IMG/VR virus record: IMGVR_UViG_3300044675_000112
Coordinates: 1-23,434 of that record
Source of the DNA: a virus
Length of the DNA: 23,434 nt
Reading direction: 5' to 3' (one strand)
In this document: positions 7,852-14,728 of the stretch, in pieces
Position numbering within the stretch: the first letter of the stretch is position 1
Layout: every line of letters begins with the position of its first letter
The notes under the pieces: model-generated
The model's database searches: none
Told to the model about the DNA's origin: nothing
The model's input: the letters and a program-made list of their open reading frames with translations, nothing else
Translations under genes and position numbers: made by a program

Positions 7852-8294
7852 CTCAGGTGCTTCATGTACAAAATGATGCCGCCAATCAAAAGGGCAGCAA
7901 GCACGATTACGCCCAAACCGATGGCAATGTATTCCGCAAGGTCTTCAAGCTGCTGCTTGCGCCTCTGCGCCTCTTTGGCTGCTGCTTCTTTGTCTTCCCT
8001 GCGCCTGCGTGCTGCTGCGGCCTGGAACTTTTGCCAATCACCCCACATGCCAGGGCGACCTGCGTAGACCATGCGTTCGCGCAGTTCGACCTCTTGAGCG
8101 TTGAGCTTCTCAAGGGCAAAGAATTCTTCAATGTCTGAACGGTTGCCTTTTTCGGTGACCTTCTGCTGAATCTTGGCCTTGTTGTCAAAGTAGTCAAAGA
8201 CGCGAGAGCCAAGATCGGACAGGTCTTTGCCATTAGCCAGCGCAGCCTTGATGACTGCAAAAGCTGCGTTCGCCGCCGCGATTTCTGCAAGCAT
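7848..8294 (-). CDS. Tail-anchored membrane protein of the lysis island (148 aa)
   Basis: The N-terminus is an Ala-rich helix (AAANAAFAVIKAALANGKDL). A charged region follows with EEFFALEKLNAQEVELRERM and then YAGRPGMWGDWQKFQ, a block I recall from phage proteins lying near lysis genes in several aquatic phages. A strongly basic coiled-coil-like helix (about 92-118: RRRREDKEAAAKEAQRRKQQ) leads to one C-terminal membrane helix at about 122-143 and a four-residue basic tail. This gives a C-tail-anchored topology with the bulk in the cytoplasm. That is the reverse of an i-spanin and could suit a holin regulator. The ATG directly abuts the stop of the 32-aa gene. Function unknown; the gene itself is certain. 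Confidence 0.72.
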   Translation of the reverse strand: MLAEIAAANAAFAVIKAALANGKDLSDLGSRVFDYFDNKAKIQQKVTEKGNRSDIEEFFALEKLNAQEVELRERMVYAGRPGMWGDWQKFQAAAARRRREDKEAAAKEAQRRKQQLEDLAEYIAIGLGVIVLAALLIGGIILYMKHLR

Positions 8295-8393
8295 TTACAG
8301 GCTCCATACGAATGGCACGATTATGCTGGTGGACCAAACAATAAAACAAACCAGGCTGGCCGCTGCAATAAAGCTAACGGCCCAATCTTTCAT
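8295..8393 (-). CDS. 32-aa single-helix membrane peptide
   Basis: A very short frame runs from ATG at 8393 to TAA at 8295-8297. It begins MKDWAVSFIAAASLVCF and ends in a second hydrophobic stretch (IIVPFVWSL). Nearly the whole peptide is hydrophobic after the first three residues, so it should form one membrane helix. It is supported as a real gene because its ATG overlaps the stop of the 68-aa gene (ATGA), its TAA is immediately followed by the ATG of the 148-aa gene, and without it a gap of about 95 nt would break an otherwise gapless operon. Size and position are compatible with a small holin or antiholin. There is no family match I can name. Confidence 0.65.
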   Translation of the reverse strand: MKDWAVSFIAAASLVCFIVWSTSIIVPFVWSL

Positions 8394-8596
8394 AAGCCAA
8401 ATATCTTTTTGACCAACTCAGCAGCCACACCTGGGCCAAGCAATACCGCAGCGATCACCGCATAAAGCAGGTACTCAATCTTTGCCATCCGCTTAGAGCC
8501 TGATTCAAAAGACTTTTGAATGCCTTCATAACGATGGGCGCAAACCTGTTCATGGGTGGTCAATCTAGCCTCCGTTGCATCGATCTGCTCCGACAT
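8390..8596 (-). CDS. Small membrane protein, XhlA/holin-like (68 aa)
   Basis: A polar helical N-terminus (about 1-38, SEQIDATEARLTTHEQV onward) is followed by one membrane helix (about 42-59, YLLYAVIAAVLLGPGVAA) and a basic end (KKIF). The layout, an amphipathic charged helix then a single C-terminal membrane span in ~70 residues, resembles XhlA-type haemolysin/holin accessory proteins that associate with lysis cassettes. It is 3 nt downstream of the tail-fibre chaperone gene, and its stop overlaps the start of the 32-aa peptide. The membrane topology is visible; the XhlA comparison is by layout only. Confidence 0.7.
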   Translation of the reverse strand: MSEQIDATEARLTTHEQVCAHRYEGIQKSFESGSKRMAKIEYLLYAVIAAVLLGPGVAAELVKKIFGL

Positions 8597-8599
8597 GGT

Positions 8600-9097
8600 T
8601 TATTCCGGTTGTGTTGGCCATGTGATAGTCCAAGGAAAACCTTCTTGGCCAGTGACATCACGCAAGGCTTGGCGGTATGTAGCCCATGCAGCTTTGTCCA
8701 CAGGGGCATCAGCCACCTGAGTCCAATCGCTGTCCTTGAGCTTCTCGCTACGGCTTGTGCGTACAGACTTAGCCTGTTCAGCATCTTTGGCGGCCCTGTA
8801 AGCAGCCTCATTCTCAGCAGCAGTGGTTGTCACGCCATCAACTGTTGTGTCTGTAAAGACAGGACCAAGGATGTGCTTGGTGTACCACTTGCCATCGATC
8901 TGCTCAACACCGTCAGCTTGAGAGTATTGATACACCGTACCGCCTGTGGCTTGTGGGCCTTCAAAGACGACATCAGCACCCAAAGCCTCTAGGACTTCAG
9001 GAGTTGTTGTATCCCATGATGGGCCACCGTTGGCTTTGATGTGTGTACGGAACTCTACCTCGTACATTACTCGACCGTCATTTGTTCGAATTTGCAT
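8600..9097 (-). CDS. Tail-fibre assembly chaperone-like protein (165 aa)
   Basis: The C-terminal half (from about residue 105) reads SRSEKLKDSDWTQVADAP, then VDKAAWATYRQALRDVTGQ and a final FPWTITWPTQP. The pattern 'R-x-x-x-L-x-x-(S/T)DW-x-x-x-x-D...W-x-x-YRQ-x-LR-D-(V/I)...FP-x-x-x-x-WP' is the hallmark of the phage tail assembly chaperone family (Phage_tail_APC type). Such proteins are encoded directly after the fibre they help fold. Here the 644-aa modular fibre is immediately upstream, 16 nt away, which fits. The N-terminal ~100 residues are less conserved and contain VDGKWYTK-like strands; they may bind the fibre tip. The start ATG follows AAGGAG at six nucleotides, one of the strongest ribosome sites in the window. 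Confidence 0.85.
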   Translation of the reverse strand: MQIRTNDGRVMYEVEFRTHIKANGGPSWDTTTPEVLEALGADVVFEGPQATGGTVYQYSQADGVEQIDGKWYTKHILGPVFTDTTVDGVTTTAAENEAAYRAAKDAEQAKSVRTSRSEKLKDSDWTQVADAPVDKAAWATYRQALRDVTGQEGFPWTITWPTQPE

Positions 9098-9113
9098 TTG
9101 TTACTCCTTAAAT

Positions 9114-11048
9114 TTACGCTATGGCAAGGAACACGAATGTTCCACCGCTGGCATTGATAGCTGCGGGCGCTGTGCTGCTGATCTCAAAGCCAGTAGCCGA
9201 TGTGTCGATGTAGTCCGTACCCGTCACTTGAGCGGCTGTGCTGTTGAGCAGGAGGTATGGATCATTGCCAGCCACAATTCCACGGGCAGAATCCCACACG
9301 TACCAATCACCCGTTGAGTCTGTACGCTTAATGAGAACAAACCTTGCACCGCCAGTGAAGCCGCAAGCAATAGCCTGTGTTGTGCCGGTGCCTGTGTAAC
9401 TGCCGACCTTGCTTACGCCGGGGCAGGTTGCAAAGAGGTAGGCTACATATGTCTGAGCAGATGCATTGGGAACATTACTACCAAGACTAAACACAGATGT
9501 AGTTGGTAATGTGTTATTCCAATATGTGTTGCTTGGGTCGCCTTGTTCTGCGTCTGTGAGATTCAGAAACAATAGTTTATTTATGCCTGTTGGCGCTGAA
9601 TATATGGGCCAACCGGCAATGCCACTTCTACGCTTCACAATGATCAACTCAGGCACTGCTGCCAAGTTGTGCGCCACAGTCCTTGCACTTCCAGTCCCCG
9701 TATAGCAAACCACATCAAAGAAGCCGGGAGCGCGGCGATACATCCAGCCAATATAGTCGCTAAGATTTATGCTTGACGTTGAGCCAACCCCCGTCTGTCT
9801 GTCCCAGACAACCACGCCGGTAGTCAGTTCAGCCGCAGTAGATGCTGTTTGCAAATATCTACCGTTTCCTTGCAGCCGAGATTCTTCGTATCCCGTGCTT
9901 CCAGTCCTTGCTTGGTATATTGTTCCGTCCACTGTAAATGATGTATTAAAGGTTGTAAAAGGTGCTGATGAACTAGCGTTACCGATCACAGGCGCAAACA
10001 CACTCGTCCCCGTAGTAGGCACTTTCATCGGGCCACGGCGTATGGCGATGTAGATGTAGGTGCGCCCCGTTGTGATTGCCGCTGTTGAAAATCCGGTTGC
10101 TGTCGGGCCTATGTACGGGTTTAAATTTACTTCGGCGGCAGATGAATTTGGATAAAGTATCTGGTCATCTTTGTCTGCCGAAAACCCTCTCATGTTGTCA
10201 ATGATTCGCCAATCATCTACCCCATCCGTTCTCTTGACTAACAAAAACTGCGGCTCATAACCCAAAGTAACGTTAACAACTGCTCCAGTGGTCGTAAACG
10301 ACCCACACGAAATCACATTGTCCGTACCAGTTAGGCCAAAGCCTCCTGCGTTGTGGGCGAATAGGTAGGCTACGTAAGTAGAGCCAGAAGCGTTTACTTC
10401 AGATTGATCGCTGACAAAAAAAGCTGTGCTGGTTGGTGCAGACGGCCACATCGTTGCAACCGATGTATCGAAAGCAGCCTGTGTTGCGTTCAGGCTCATA
10501 AAGTAGTTCTGAGCAGGGCTACCCATTGATCGGTGGTAAACGCGCCAGTCGTTAGAAGAACTTGTTCTCTTGACGATAATACAGCCGGGAGCAGACGTTA
10601 AACTGTGGGCAATTGCCCTGTTGTTTACGCCATCCCCCGTATACGTCACCACATCAAAAAATTTACTTTGCTCTCGGAATGTCCATGAGGCGTAGGTGGC
10701 TGCGTTGACGTTAATGCCAGCAGCACTCCCCAAAGAAAAACCGTTAGAGTTAAACGCTGTCAGGCTATTTGCAAGAGATGCTTGAGCTTCTGTGGTGTTG
10801 CTGTTGATTTCGTTTAACGCGCCCCGTGTCGTGTCAAACAAGAAATTGTTTGTTGCGGCAGAACGAGATTTAAGCCACGTAAGCCCACCCTTACCCGCCA
10901 GATCAATCCCGTTAGTGATCGTCTGTGTAGAGCCGTTGCCTGTGTACAGCCAAGTCTGGAACACATCCTCAATGTAGTTAGGCACAACAGGTACGCCGCC
11001 ACCAAAAGCATCGTAACTAGCCGCACCACTTGTTGCTTGTAATGGCAT
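9114..11048 (-). CDS. Modular tail fibre / tail spike with repeated DUF7483-type beta modules (644 aa)
   Basis: A probable receptor-contacting tail protein. After a short N-terminus (~1-28, possible attachment point) the chain is made of repeated beta modules. One starts near residue 33 (LYTGNGSTQTITNGIDL). Two long modules, at about 131-232 and 443-540, share FFDVV-x-YTG-x-G, then (A/T)(I/V)AH-(S/N)L, P-x-x-IIVKR, a W-x-x-Y, and end in TYVAYLFA. Two related halves follow each of them (about 249-335 and 547-644), with LLVKRTD or LIKRTD, DDW/GDW and a final TYIYIAI or TFVFLAI strand. The 'GKGGL-x-W-x-K-x-R' start is the one I know from DUF7483 phage proteins. No lyase or hydrolase residues are recognisable. 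The tail-fibre chaperone gene directly downstream supports the call. Confidence 0.8.
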   Translation of the reverse strand: MPLQATSGAASYDAFGGGVPVVPNYIEDVFQTWLYTGNGSTQTITNGIDLAGKGGLTWLKSRSAATNNFLFDTTRGALNEINSNTTEAQASLANSLTAFNSNGFSLGSAAGINVNAATYASWTFREQSKFFDVVTYTGDGVNNRAIAHSLTSAPGCIIVKRTSSSNDWRVYHRSMGSPAQNYFMSLNATQAAFDTSVATMWPSAPTSTAFFVSDQSEVNASGSTYVAYLFAHNAGGFGLTGTDNVISCGSFTTTGAVVNVTLGYEPQFLLVKRTDGVDDWRIIDNMRGFSADKDDQILYPNSSAAEVNLNPYIGPTATGFSTAAITTGRTYIYIAIRRGPMKVPTTGTSVFAPVIGNASSSAPFTTFNTSFTVDGTIYQARTGSTGYEESRLQGNGRYLQTASTAAELTTGVVVWDRQTGVGSTSSINLSDYIGWMYRRAPGFFDVVCYTGTGSARTVAHNLAAVPELIIVKRRSGIAGWPIYSAPTGINKLLFLNLTDAEQGDPSNTYWNNTLPTTSVFSLGSNVPNASAQTYVAYLFATCPGVSKVGSYTGTGTTQAIACGFTGGARFVLIKRTDSTGDWYVWDSARGIVAGNDPYLLLNSTAAQVTGTDYIDTSATGFEISSTAPAAINASGGTFVFLAIA

Positions 11049-11051
11049 AGA

Positions 11052-11867
11052 TTAAGCCTTGAATTGTGTGTTGCTTGCCAAGACGGTAAAGGTTGCACTG
11101 CCTGTCTTGATGATGAGATAGCGGTAGCTGTCAATGCCGCTTGCATTACCCGCTGTCGGAGCGCCGCCCAACCAGCGCGTAGTCACGCCAGAAGTTGTAC
11201 CGTCAATCTGCACAGCACTGTTGTAGTAAGCAGTTGAGCCTTGAGTCACCAAGAAAGCCACGGTCATGGATTGGCCTGTGGACATCAGTGTGTCCAATGA
11301 TGTGCCGCTTGAGCCTCGAAAGTTCACTGTCCAGTTAGCTGATGCGTTGCTGGTGTAGTACAGCACCGACTGTGTTGTGATGTCGTAAGCAATAGTGCCT
11401 GTAGCTGCTGTGGCAGAGACTGTGGTGACTTCTGCTGCATCGTTCAGGATGATTGCTTGGGCAGAGGATGTGCCAGCAAAGGTCTTTGTGCCTGTAAAGG
11501 TCTGAGCGCCAGCAAGAGTTACATCGCCTGTAGCAGCAGCCGCAAAACCCAATGTGCCAGAACCGTTTGTCTTCAGCACAAAGTCTGCTGTGCTATCGGC
11601 TGTGGGCAACGTAAACGCAGTGACAAAACTCTGGAGGTTTGAGTCATAAGCTAGGACATCAGTACCGATGGCAACACCAAGGGCAGTCCGTGCAGCAGAG
11701 GCTGTAGCCCCACCAGTACCGCCCTTTGTCACCTTCAGCACTGGACCCGCATCAAACAAAGCGTCAATGGAGTCCAGATCAGTATTGATCTTGGTTCCCC
11801 AGGTGTCAGTCGATGCACCGACCTCGGGTTTGGTCAGTAATAGGTTTGTGGTCGTGGTATCAGCCAT
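11052..11867 (-). CDS. Tail fibre protein (271 aa)
   Basis: The N-terminus [21 protein letters not shown] followed by [10 protein letters not shown] is a widely shared opening of phage tail fibres and probably binds the tail. Residues ~45-60 have the [19 protein letters not shown] motif, also a classical fibre repeat element. The middle carries [15 protein letters not shown], another fibre collar-like sequence. The C-terminal ~130 residues are beta-rich ([42 protein letters not shown]), consistent with a receptor-binding or trimerising head domain. The ATG has GAGGTG four nucleotides upstream. It lies 3 nt before the 644-aa modular fibre and 8 nt after the 20-residue-repeat protein, so several surface proteins are made together. 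The call is strong for 'fibre'; the receptor is unknown. Confidence 0.85.
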   Translation of the reverse strand: MADTTTTNLLLTKPEVGASTDTWGTKINTDLDSIDALFDAGPVLKVTKGGTGGATASAARTALGVAIGTDVLAYDSNLQSFVTAFTLPTADSTADFVLKTNGSGTLGFAAAATGDVTLAGAQTFTGTKTFAGTSSAQAIILNDAAEVTTVSATAATGTIAYDITTQSVLYYTSNASANWTVNFRGSSGTSLDTLMSTGQSMTVAFLVTQGSTAYYNSAVQIDGTTSGVTTRWLGGAPTAGNASGIDSYRYLIIKTGSATFTVLASNTQFKA

Positions 11868-11875
11868 TTTTCACC

Positions 11876-12688
11876 TCATGCGGCAATTTGCCAAGTTTCT
11901 GAATTATCCGCGATTGGCGTCCAGCTTTCACTGGTGTTTGCAATCGCTTCCCATGTTTCTGTCGTGTCAGACACTGGTGTCCATGATTCGTTTGTGTCGG
12001 CAATTGTGTCCCAGGTTTCTGGCGTGTCACCCTCTGGAACCCATTTCAGGTTTGCCGCCACCGTCATGCTGGACACACCAGTAAAAACAACCGCAGCACT
12101 TTGCCTGCGGGTGGCGCTGATCGTCATTGCAGATTGGGCCTGAATCAGCACAGCCTGGTTGACGATCACGCTGGTGCTGACCGTCATTGCGCCAAAGTCT
12201 TCAATCAGTATCTGAATCAGCGGCACTCGAACCGCATTGACCGTCATGGCGCTTACGTCCACCGCAGCAAAAGCAGCAAAAGCAAACCTGGTGGCACTCA
12301 CGCTGGCGCTAGATGCCGCCGCAAATGTGGATGCGCCAATGGCATACCGCAGACCAGAAATTGCCACGCTGCTGGTGGCCGCAATGGCAGCCGCCGCATC
12401 AAACAGCGCAACGACCCTCACCGTCATGGCGCTTTGGCTGGAAACCGTCAAACCTGCAAACGTAAACCTGGTGGCCGACACCGACATGGTGCTGGCAGAT
12501 TCGATCAATACAGATACGTTGGAGACAACACTTGCGCCAACTGACATGGCGCTTGTTGCAGAAATCGAGACAGCAGGCTCAAAGGAGCCTCTGGAATAAT
12601 TGCCGACCCCGTAGGAGCCGCCGCCGTACCCTACCCGTGGTTCAGAGTATTGCCCAACTCCATAACTGCCACGACCATATGCAGCCAT
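11876..12688 (-). CDS. Virion-surface repeat protein built on a 20-residue ruler (270 aa)
   Basis: Three regions are visible. Residues 1-40 are Gly/Tyr-rich with two GSYGVG(Q/N)Y elements. Residues 41-220 contain exactly nine 20-residue units with no insertion or deletion. Each has a core (S/G)-(A/S/T)-(M/V/A)-(S/T/A)-(V/I) at unit positions 6-10, usually followed by SATRF-like residues. Residues 221-270 switch to a 10-residue repeat E-(T/S)-W-x-x-(I/V)-x-(D/N)-(T/N)-x. The regular beta-type repeats suggest a solenoid or fibre shaft. The location among fibre genes supports a virion-surface role. Its ATG lies one base beyond the stop of the upstream gene with no ribosome site, so translation is probably by re-initiation. 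No named family is claimed. Confidence 0.75.
   Translation of the reverse strand: MAAYGRGSYGVGQYSEPRVGYGGGSYGVGNYSRGSFEPAVSISATSAMSVGASVVSNVSVLIESASTMSVSATRFTFAGLTVSSQSAMTVRVVALFDAAAAIAATSSVAISGLRYAIGASTFAAASSASVSATRFAFAAFAAVDVSAMTVNAVRVPLIQILIEDFGAMTVSTSVIVNQAVLIQAQSAMTISATRRQSAAVVFTGVSSMTVAANLKWVPEGDTPETWDTIADTNESWTPVSDTTETWEAIANTSESWTPIADNSETWQIAA
12029..12568 (-). repeat. Nine tandem 60-bp units inside the repeat protein gene
   Basis: On the plus strand a diverged motif of the form CCGTCATGGCGC recurs at almost exact 60-bp intervals (near 12061, 12121, 12181, 12241, 12421, 12481 and 12541, with weaker versions near 12301 and 12361). It encodes the SAMTV-type core of each 20-residue unit. 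The copies are diverged in sequence but perfectly in phase, so the length has been kept while sequence drifted. Confidence 0.85.
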
Positions 12689-12689
12689 G

Positions 12690-13088
12690 TCATGTCAGGG
12701 TAACGTCAAGGTCGCCAGCAGGGATGCGCAGCACATCGCCATCGTTGATGGTGCGTGATGTACTCAAAGCCGCCCAGGCCAGCATATTGCCGCCTGTGGA
12801 TGCGTCAAAAATGGCAGCCCAGCCGATGGCGCCCCAATTACCACCAGAGGCCGCAGCAAACTCAATAGCCGCAGCGTTGGTCGCGGTTGTCGGAGATGTG
12901 CCGGAAACCGTCATGGTCCCGGTGGCAACTCGGGCGTATGCGCTTCCCGACACCTCAGTGCCACCACCAGTGTCTGATGGCGCAGCCGTGAACAAGCCCA
13001 CATACCAAGCTGTTGGGCGTGTGGCCGTGTTGGTAGTCAACAAAAAGTTGAGAACCAGATTTTCTGTGTAATCGGTAAAAGATGACAT
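12690..13088 (-). CDS. Virion / tail-tip associated beta protein (132 aa)
   Basis: The protein begins with a helix (SSFTDYTENLVLNFLL), then RPTAWYVGLFTAAPSDTGGG, TEVSGSAYARVATG, ATNAAAIEFAAASGGNWG and GWAAIFDASTGGNMLAWA, and ends with a short strand after GDVLRIPAG. This order ('WYV-x-L(F/Y)TA-x-P-(S/T)D-x-GGG-TE(V/I)', then 'W-G-x-(I/V)-x-x-x-x-IFDA-x-(T/S)GGN') is a very common phage structural family, often labelled tail or fibre protein. The fold is presumably an immunoglobulin- or jelly-roll-like sandwich. The position directly after the head-tail adaptor is typical. Ribosome site is weak (AAGGG about 10 nt upstream). The family is familiar; the exact role is not established. Confidence 0.75.
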   Translation of the reverse strand: MSSFTDYTENLVLNFLLTTNTATRPTAWYVGLFTAAPSDTGGGTEVSGSAYARVATGTMTVSGTSPTTATNAAAIEFAAASGGNWGAIGWAAIFDASTGGNMLAWAALSTSRTINDGDVLRIPAGDLDVTLT

Positions 13089-13097
13089 ATCCAGCCC

Positions 13098-13721
13098 TTA
13101 TCCAAAAGTCTTTGCTCGGGTCAACAGCACACCACCAGATGTCGATGCACGATCATCTGCTGTACGCAAGTCATTCAAGGCACGCTCATACAGAGTTGCC
13201 CATGTTTGAATTCTCGCATCGTCTTGCAAGTATGGCGCAGCTTGCAGCAATGCCCCATACAAATAGATGTCAGGACTTGATGCTAAAAGCCAATTGCTGG
13301 CCACGCTGTTTGATAACTTTGTCAACTTTCCAAAGTAGATCAGTTCGGCTGTGTAGGTTGCATCAGGTGTTGGGCTGATTCGGAATTGCCCACCCACCAC
13401 ACTAAAGAACCGTGGCCGACCACTGGCCGTGTAATGCGACCGCGCCTCGTCCATGTCATCAATTGACAAGAATGCCAAGGGTGTCAGTGGGTTGGTGCTG
13501 GTCAGCTTCAGCGACTTGGTTTCCAAGAAGTCAGCAGGCACAGCGCCATACTCAGAATCAAAAGACGCATTGGCCCGAACAATCATTTGCCGGGTGCGCA
13601 GCGTGCGCTCAATCTGGGCCTCGGCCAAGCTGATGAAATCAGGGATGGTGGCCGACAGGTCAGACCTGTTAAGCCAATCCCCGATGGATGTCCTCAACTC
13701 TGCATAAGTGCTAAGTGCCAT
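13098..13721 (-). CDS. Head-tail adaptor (phage adaptor protein, SU10/P22 gp4-type role) (207 aa)
   Basis: Adaptors form a ring under the portal and start tail assembly in podoviruses. The N-terminal helices (STYAELRTSIGDWLNRSDL, then IPDFISLAEAQIERTLR) are the familiar opening of this family. A small beta section follows with VPADFLETKSLKL, FSVVGGQFRISPTP and TAELIYFGKLTKLS. A C-terminal helical bundle (SPDIYLYGALLQAAPYL, then WATLYERALNDLR) ends the protein. The length matches. Its ATG lies 11 nt inside the end of the glycosyltransferase gene with AGAGG at good spacing, so it is initiated independently while overlapping. Genes for fibre-type proteins follow. The family match is strong by pattern. 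Confidence 0.85.
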   Translation of the reverse strand: MALSTYAELRTSIGDWLNRSDLSATIPDFISLAEAQIERTLRTRQMIVRANASFDSEYGAVPADFLETKSLKLTSTNPLTPLAFLSIDDMDEARSHYTASGRPRFFSVVGGQFRISPTPDATYTAELIYFGKLTKLSNSVASNWLLASSPDIYLYGALLQAAPYLQDDARIQTWATLYERALNDLRTADDRASTSGGVLLTRAKTFG

Positions 13722-14370
13722 TTTTAGCCTCTTTTTCCATTTCCTCTTTCACCGCCCAGGTGTGAGGATGCCCAAATTCAAAGGTTCCGATGTGTCCGAT
13801 TTCGTGGGAAACGTCATGGTCGATGTAAATCTTGTGGCCAAGTTCCTGTGCCTTCTTGCAGAAAAACACATCCTCGCCCATGTACCCCCGTGTGGTCTGC
13901 CAAGGCATGTCAAACCATGGCTCAGACATCCCCTCAAACACCTCGCGCTTGATCAGCATTATGCCAGTGCCAATGCTGCCCACCTCTTCCAAGCCAGTGG
14001 ACTCGGGCATGGTGTAAACAGGGATGCGCTTGCCGTTCTCGTCATAGTTCTGCGCCGTTGGCCCTGTGGGCATTCTGCGCCTGGCGCAGTTGGCCGCCAC
14101 GATGGCTTTGTCGTGCTTAAGCAGCCGCTGCACCATGTCCTGGGGAAAGGTCATGTCGCTGTCGATAAACAGGATGTGCGTGCAACCCTCGGCCATTGCA
14201 TCCAAGCAAAGGTCTGCCCTTTGGTTTTGGAGAATCGTGCCCTGCATCAACTTCAGACTGATGGCGTCCTCTGTGCTGAGTGTGTGATACGCCACCATGT
14301 TGACTAAGCAATAGCAATAGTTGGTGTGTACCTGGTCGCGGGCTGGGGTGCATACAGCAATGGTGTTCAT
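13711..14370 (-). CDS. GT-A-fold glycosyltransferase-like protein (219 aa)
   Basis: The N-terminal strand TIAVCTPARDQVHT is the nucleotide-sugar binding start of GT-A enzymes. ILQNQRADLCLDAM follows, and the strand THILFIDSDMTFP carries the DxD metal site at residues 70-72. A helix with IVAANCARRRMPTGP follows, then GSIGTGIMLIKREVF, the GYMGEDVFFCKKAQELG acceptor-side motif with Asp 167, and a C-terminal SHEIGHIG. At 219 aa it is a minimal catalytic domain without membrane segments, so it should act in the host cytoplasm. Substrates could be virion proteins, host surface polysaccharide precursors or DNA; none can be chosen from sequence. It is expressed in the structural operon between the capsid-adjacent 104-aa gene (4-nt overlap) and the adaptor (11-nt overlap), which favours a virion-related target by inference. 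Confidence 0.82.
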   Translation of the reverse strand: MNTIAVCTPARDQVHTNYCYCLVNMVAYHTLSTEDAISLKLMQGTILQNQRADLCLDAMAEGCTHILFIDSDMTFPQDMVQRLLKHDKAIVAANCARRRMPTGPTAQNYDENGKRIPVYTMPESTGLEEVGSIGTGIMLIKREVFEGMSEPWFDMPWQTTRGYMGEDVFFCKKAQELGHKIYIDHDVSHEIGHIGTFEFGHPHTWAVKEEMEKEAKNGT

Positions 14371-14681
14371 ACTTTTCCTGGTCGAGTCCTGAAGAATTGA
14401 TTTTCACTTGAGTTCAACCAGCGTTTCATGTACTCCTGATCATCAATCTTTCCCTCGGCCTTCATCTTGTAAAACAAGGCTTCTGGAATGCTTGCGACCA
14501 AGTGCCATTCACCCGTCCAATTGGCTTTCTCGTCAACTGCATTGTAGATGGCTTTGTTCGCCTCAATTACCGCTGTAACGTCTTGTTCTGTCTCGACGGT
14601 CACATCGCCCTCGGCATTCTCATGCCAGAAACGTGTGATGCCCTGTTCTTTGTTTTGGTCAAAAATTCTTTTGTGGATCAT
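14367..14681 (-). CDS. Conserved phage protein of unknown function following the capsid gene (104 aa)
   Basis: This is a 104-aa soluble protein with a recognisable layout: a strand with ITRFWHENAEGDVTVETEQDV, an Ala/Asn helix (VIEANKAIYNAV), then WHLVASIPEALFYKMKAEG, and a C-terminal LNSSENQFFRTRPGKV. I recall a widespread small phage family with 'QDV-x-x-(I/V)-x-EAN-K', 'VASIP', and a closing 'N-x-x-(Y/F)-(L/F)RT-x-PG-x-(V/I)' near structural genes; no function is known to me. The ATG lies only three bases after the U-run of the capsid terminator, with no ribosome site visible. It is therefore the first gene read by transcripts that pass the terminator. The gene is supported by the 4-nt overlap with the glycosyltransferase and by the family pattern. 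Confidence 0.75.
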   Translation of the reverse strand: MIHKRIFDQNKEQGITRFWHENAEGDVTVETEQDVTAVIEANKAIYNAVDEKANWTGEWHLVASIPEALFYKMKAEGKIDDQEYMKRWLNSSENQFFRTRPGKV

Positions 14682-14684
14682 CTT

Positions 14685-14714
14685 AAAAAAAAGGCCAGGT
14701 TTCCCTGGCCTTTT
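14685..14714 (-). terminator. Intrinsic terminator after the major capsid gene
   Basis: Read on the minus strand, a 7-bp GC-rich stem (GGCCAGG / CCTGGCC) closes on a GAAA loop, a GNRA tetraloop, and is followed by eight T. Four A before the stem can pair with the first T residues. It lies 14 nt after the stop of the capsid gene and ends three bases before the start codon of the next gene. Read on the plus strand the hairpin is followed by only four T, so it is mainly a minus-strand terminator. It probably lets capsid be made in excess over downstream proteins. Confidence 0.9.
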
Positions 14715-14728
14715 CCGTTGGCTTCAAA

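Noticed and set aside
11876-12688. 60-bp periodic repeats as a CRISPR array
   Set aside because: The repeats are diverged, in frame, continuous without spacers, and lie inside a coding sequence.
13786-13810. HEIGH sequence (HExxH) in the glycosyltransferase, suggestive of a zinc protease
   Set aside because: It lies at the end of a GT-A domain with DxD and GED motifs; SHEIGH(I/V)G is a usual ending of this phage GT type, and no further protease ligand is visible.
13708-14307. 199-codon plus-strand frame opposite the glycosyltransferase
   Set aside because: Shadow of a strongly recognisable GT-A protein; no domain in the antisense product.
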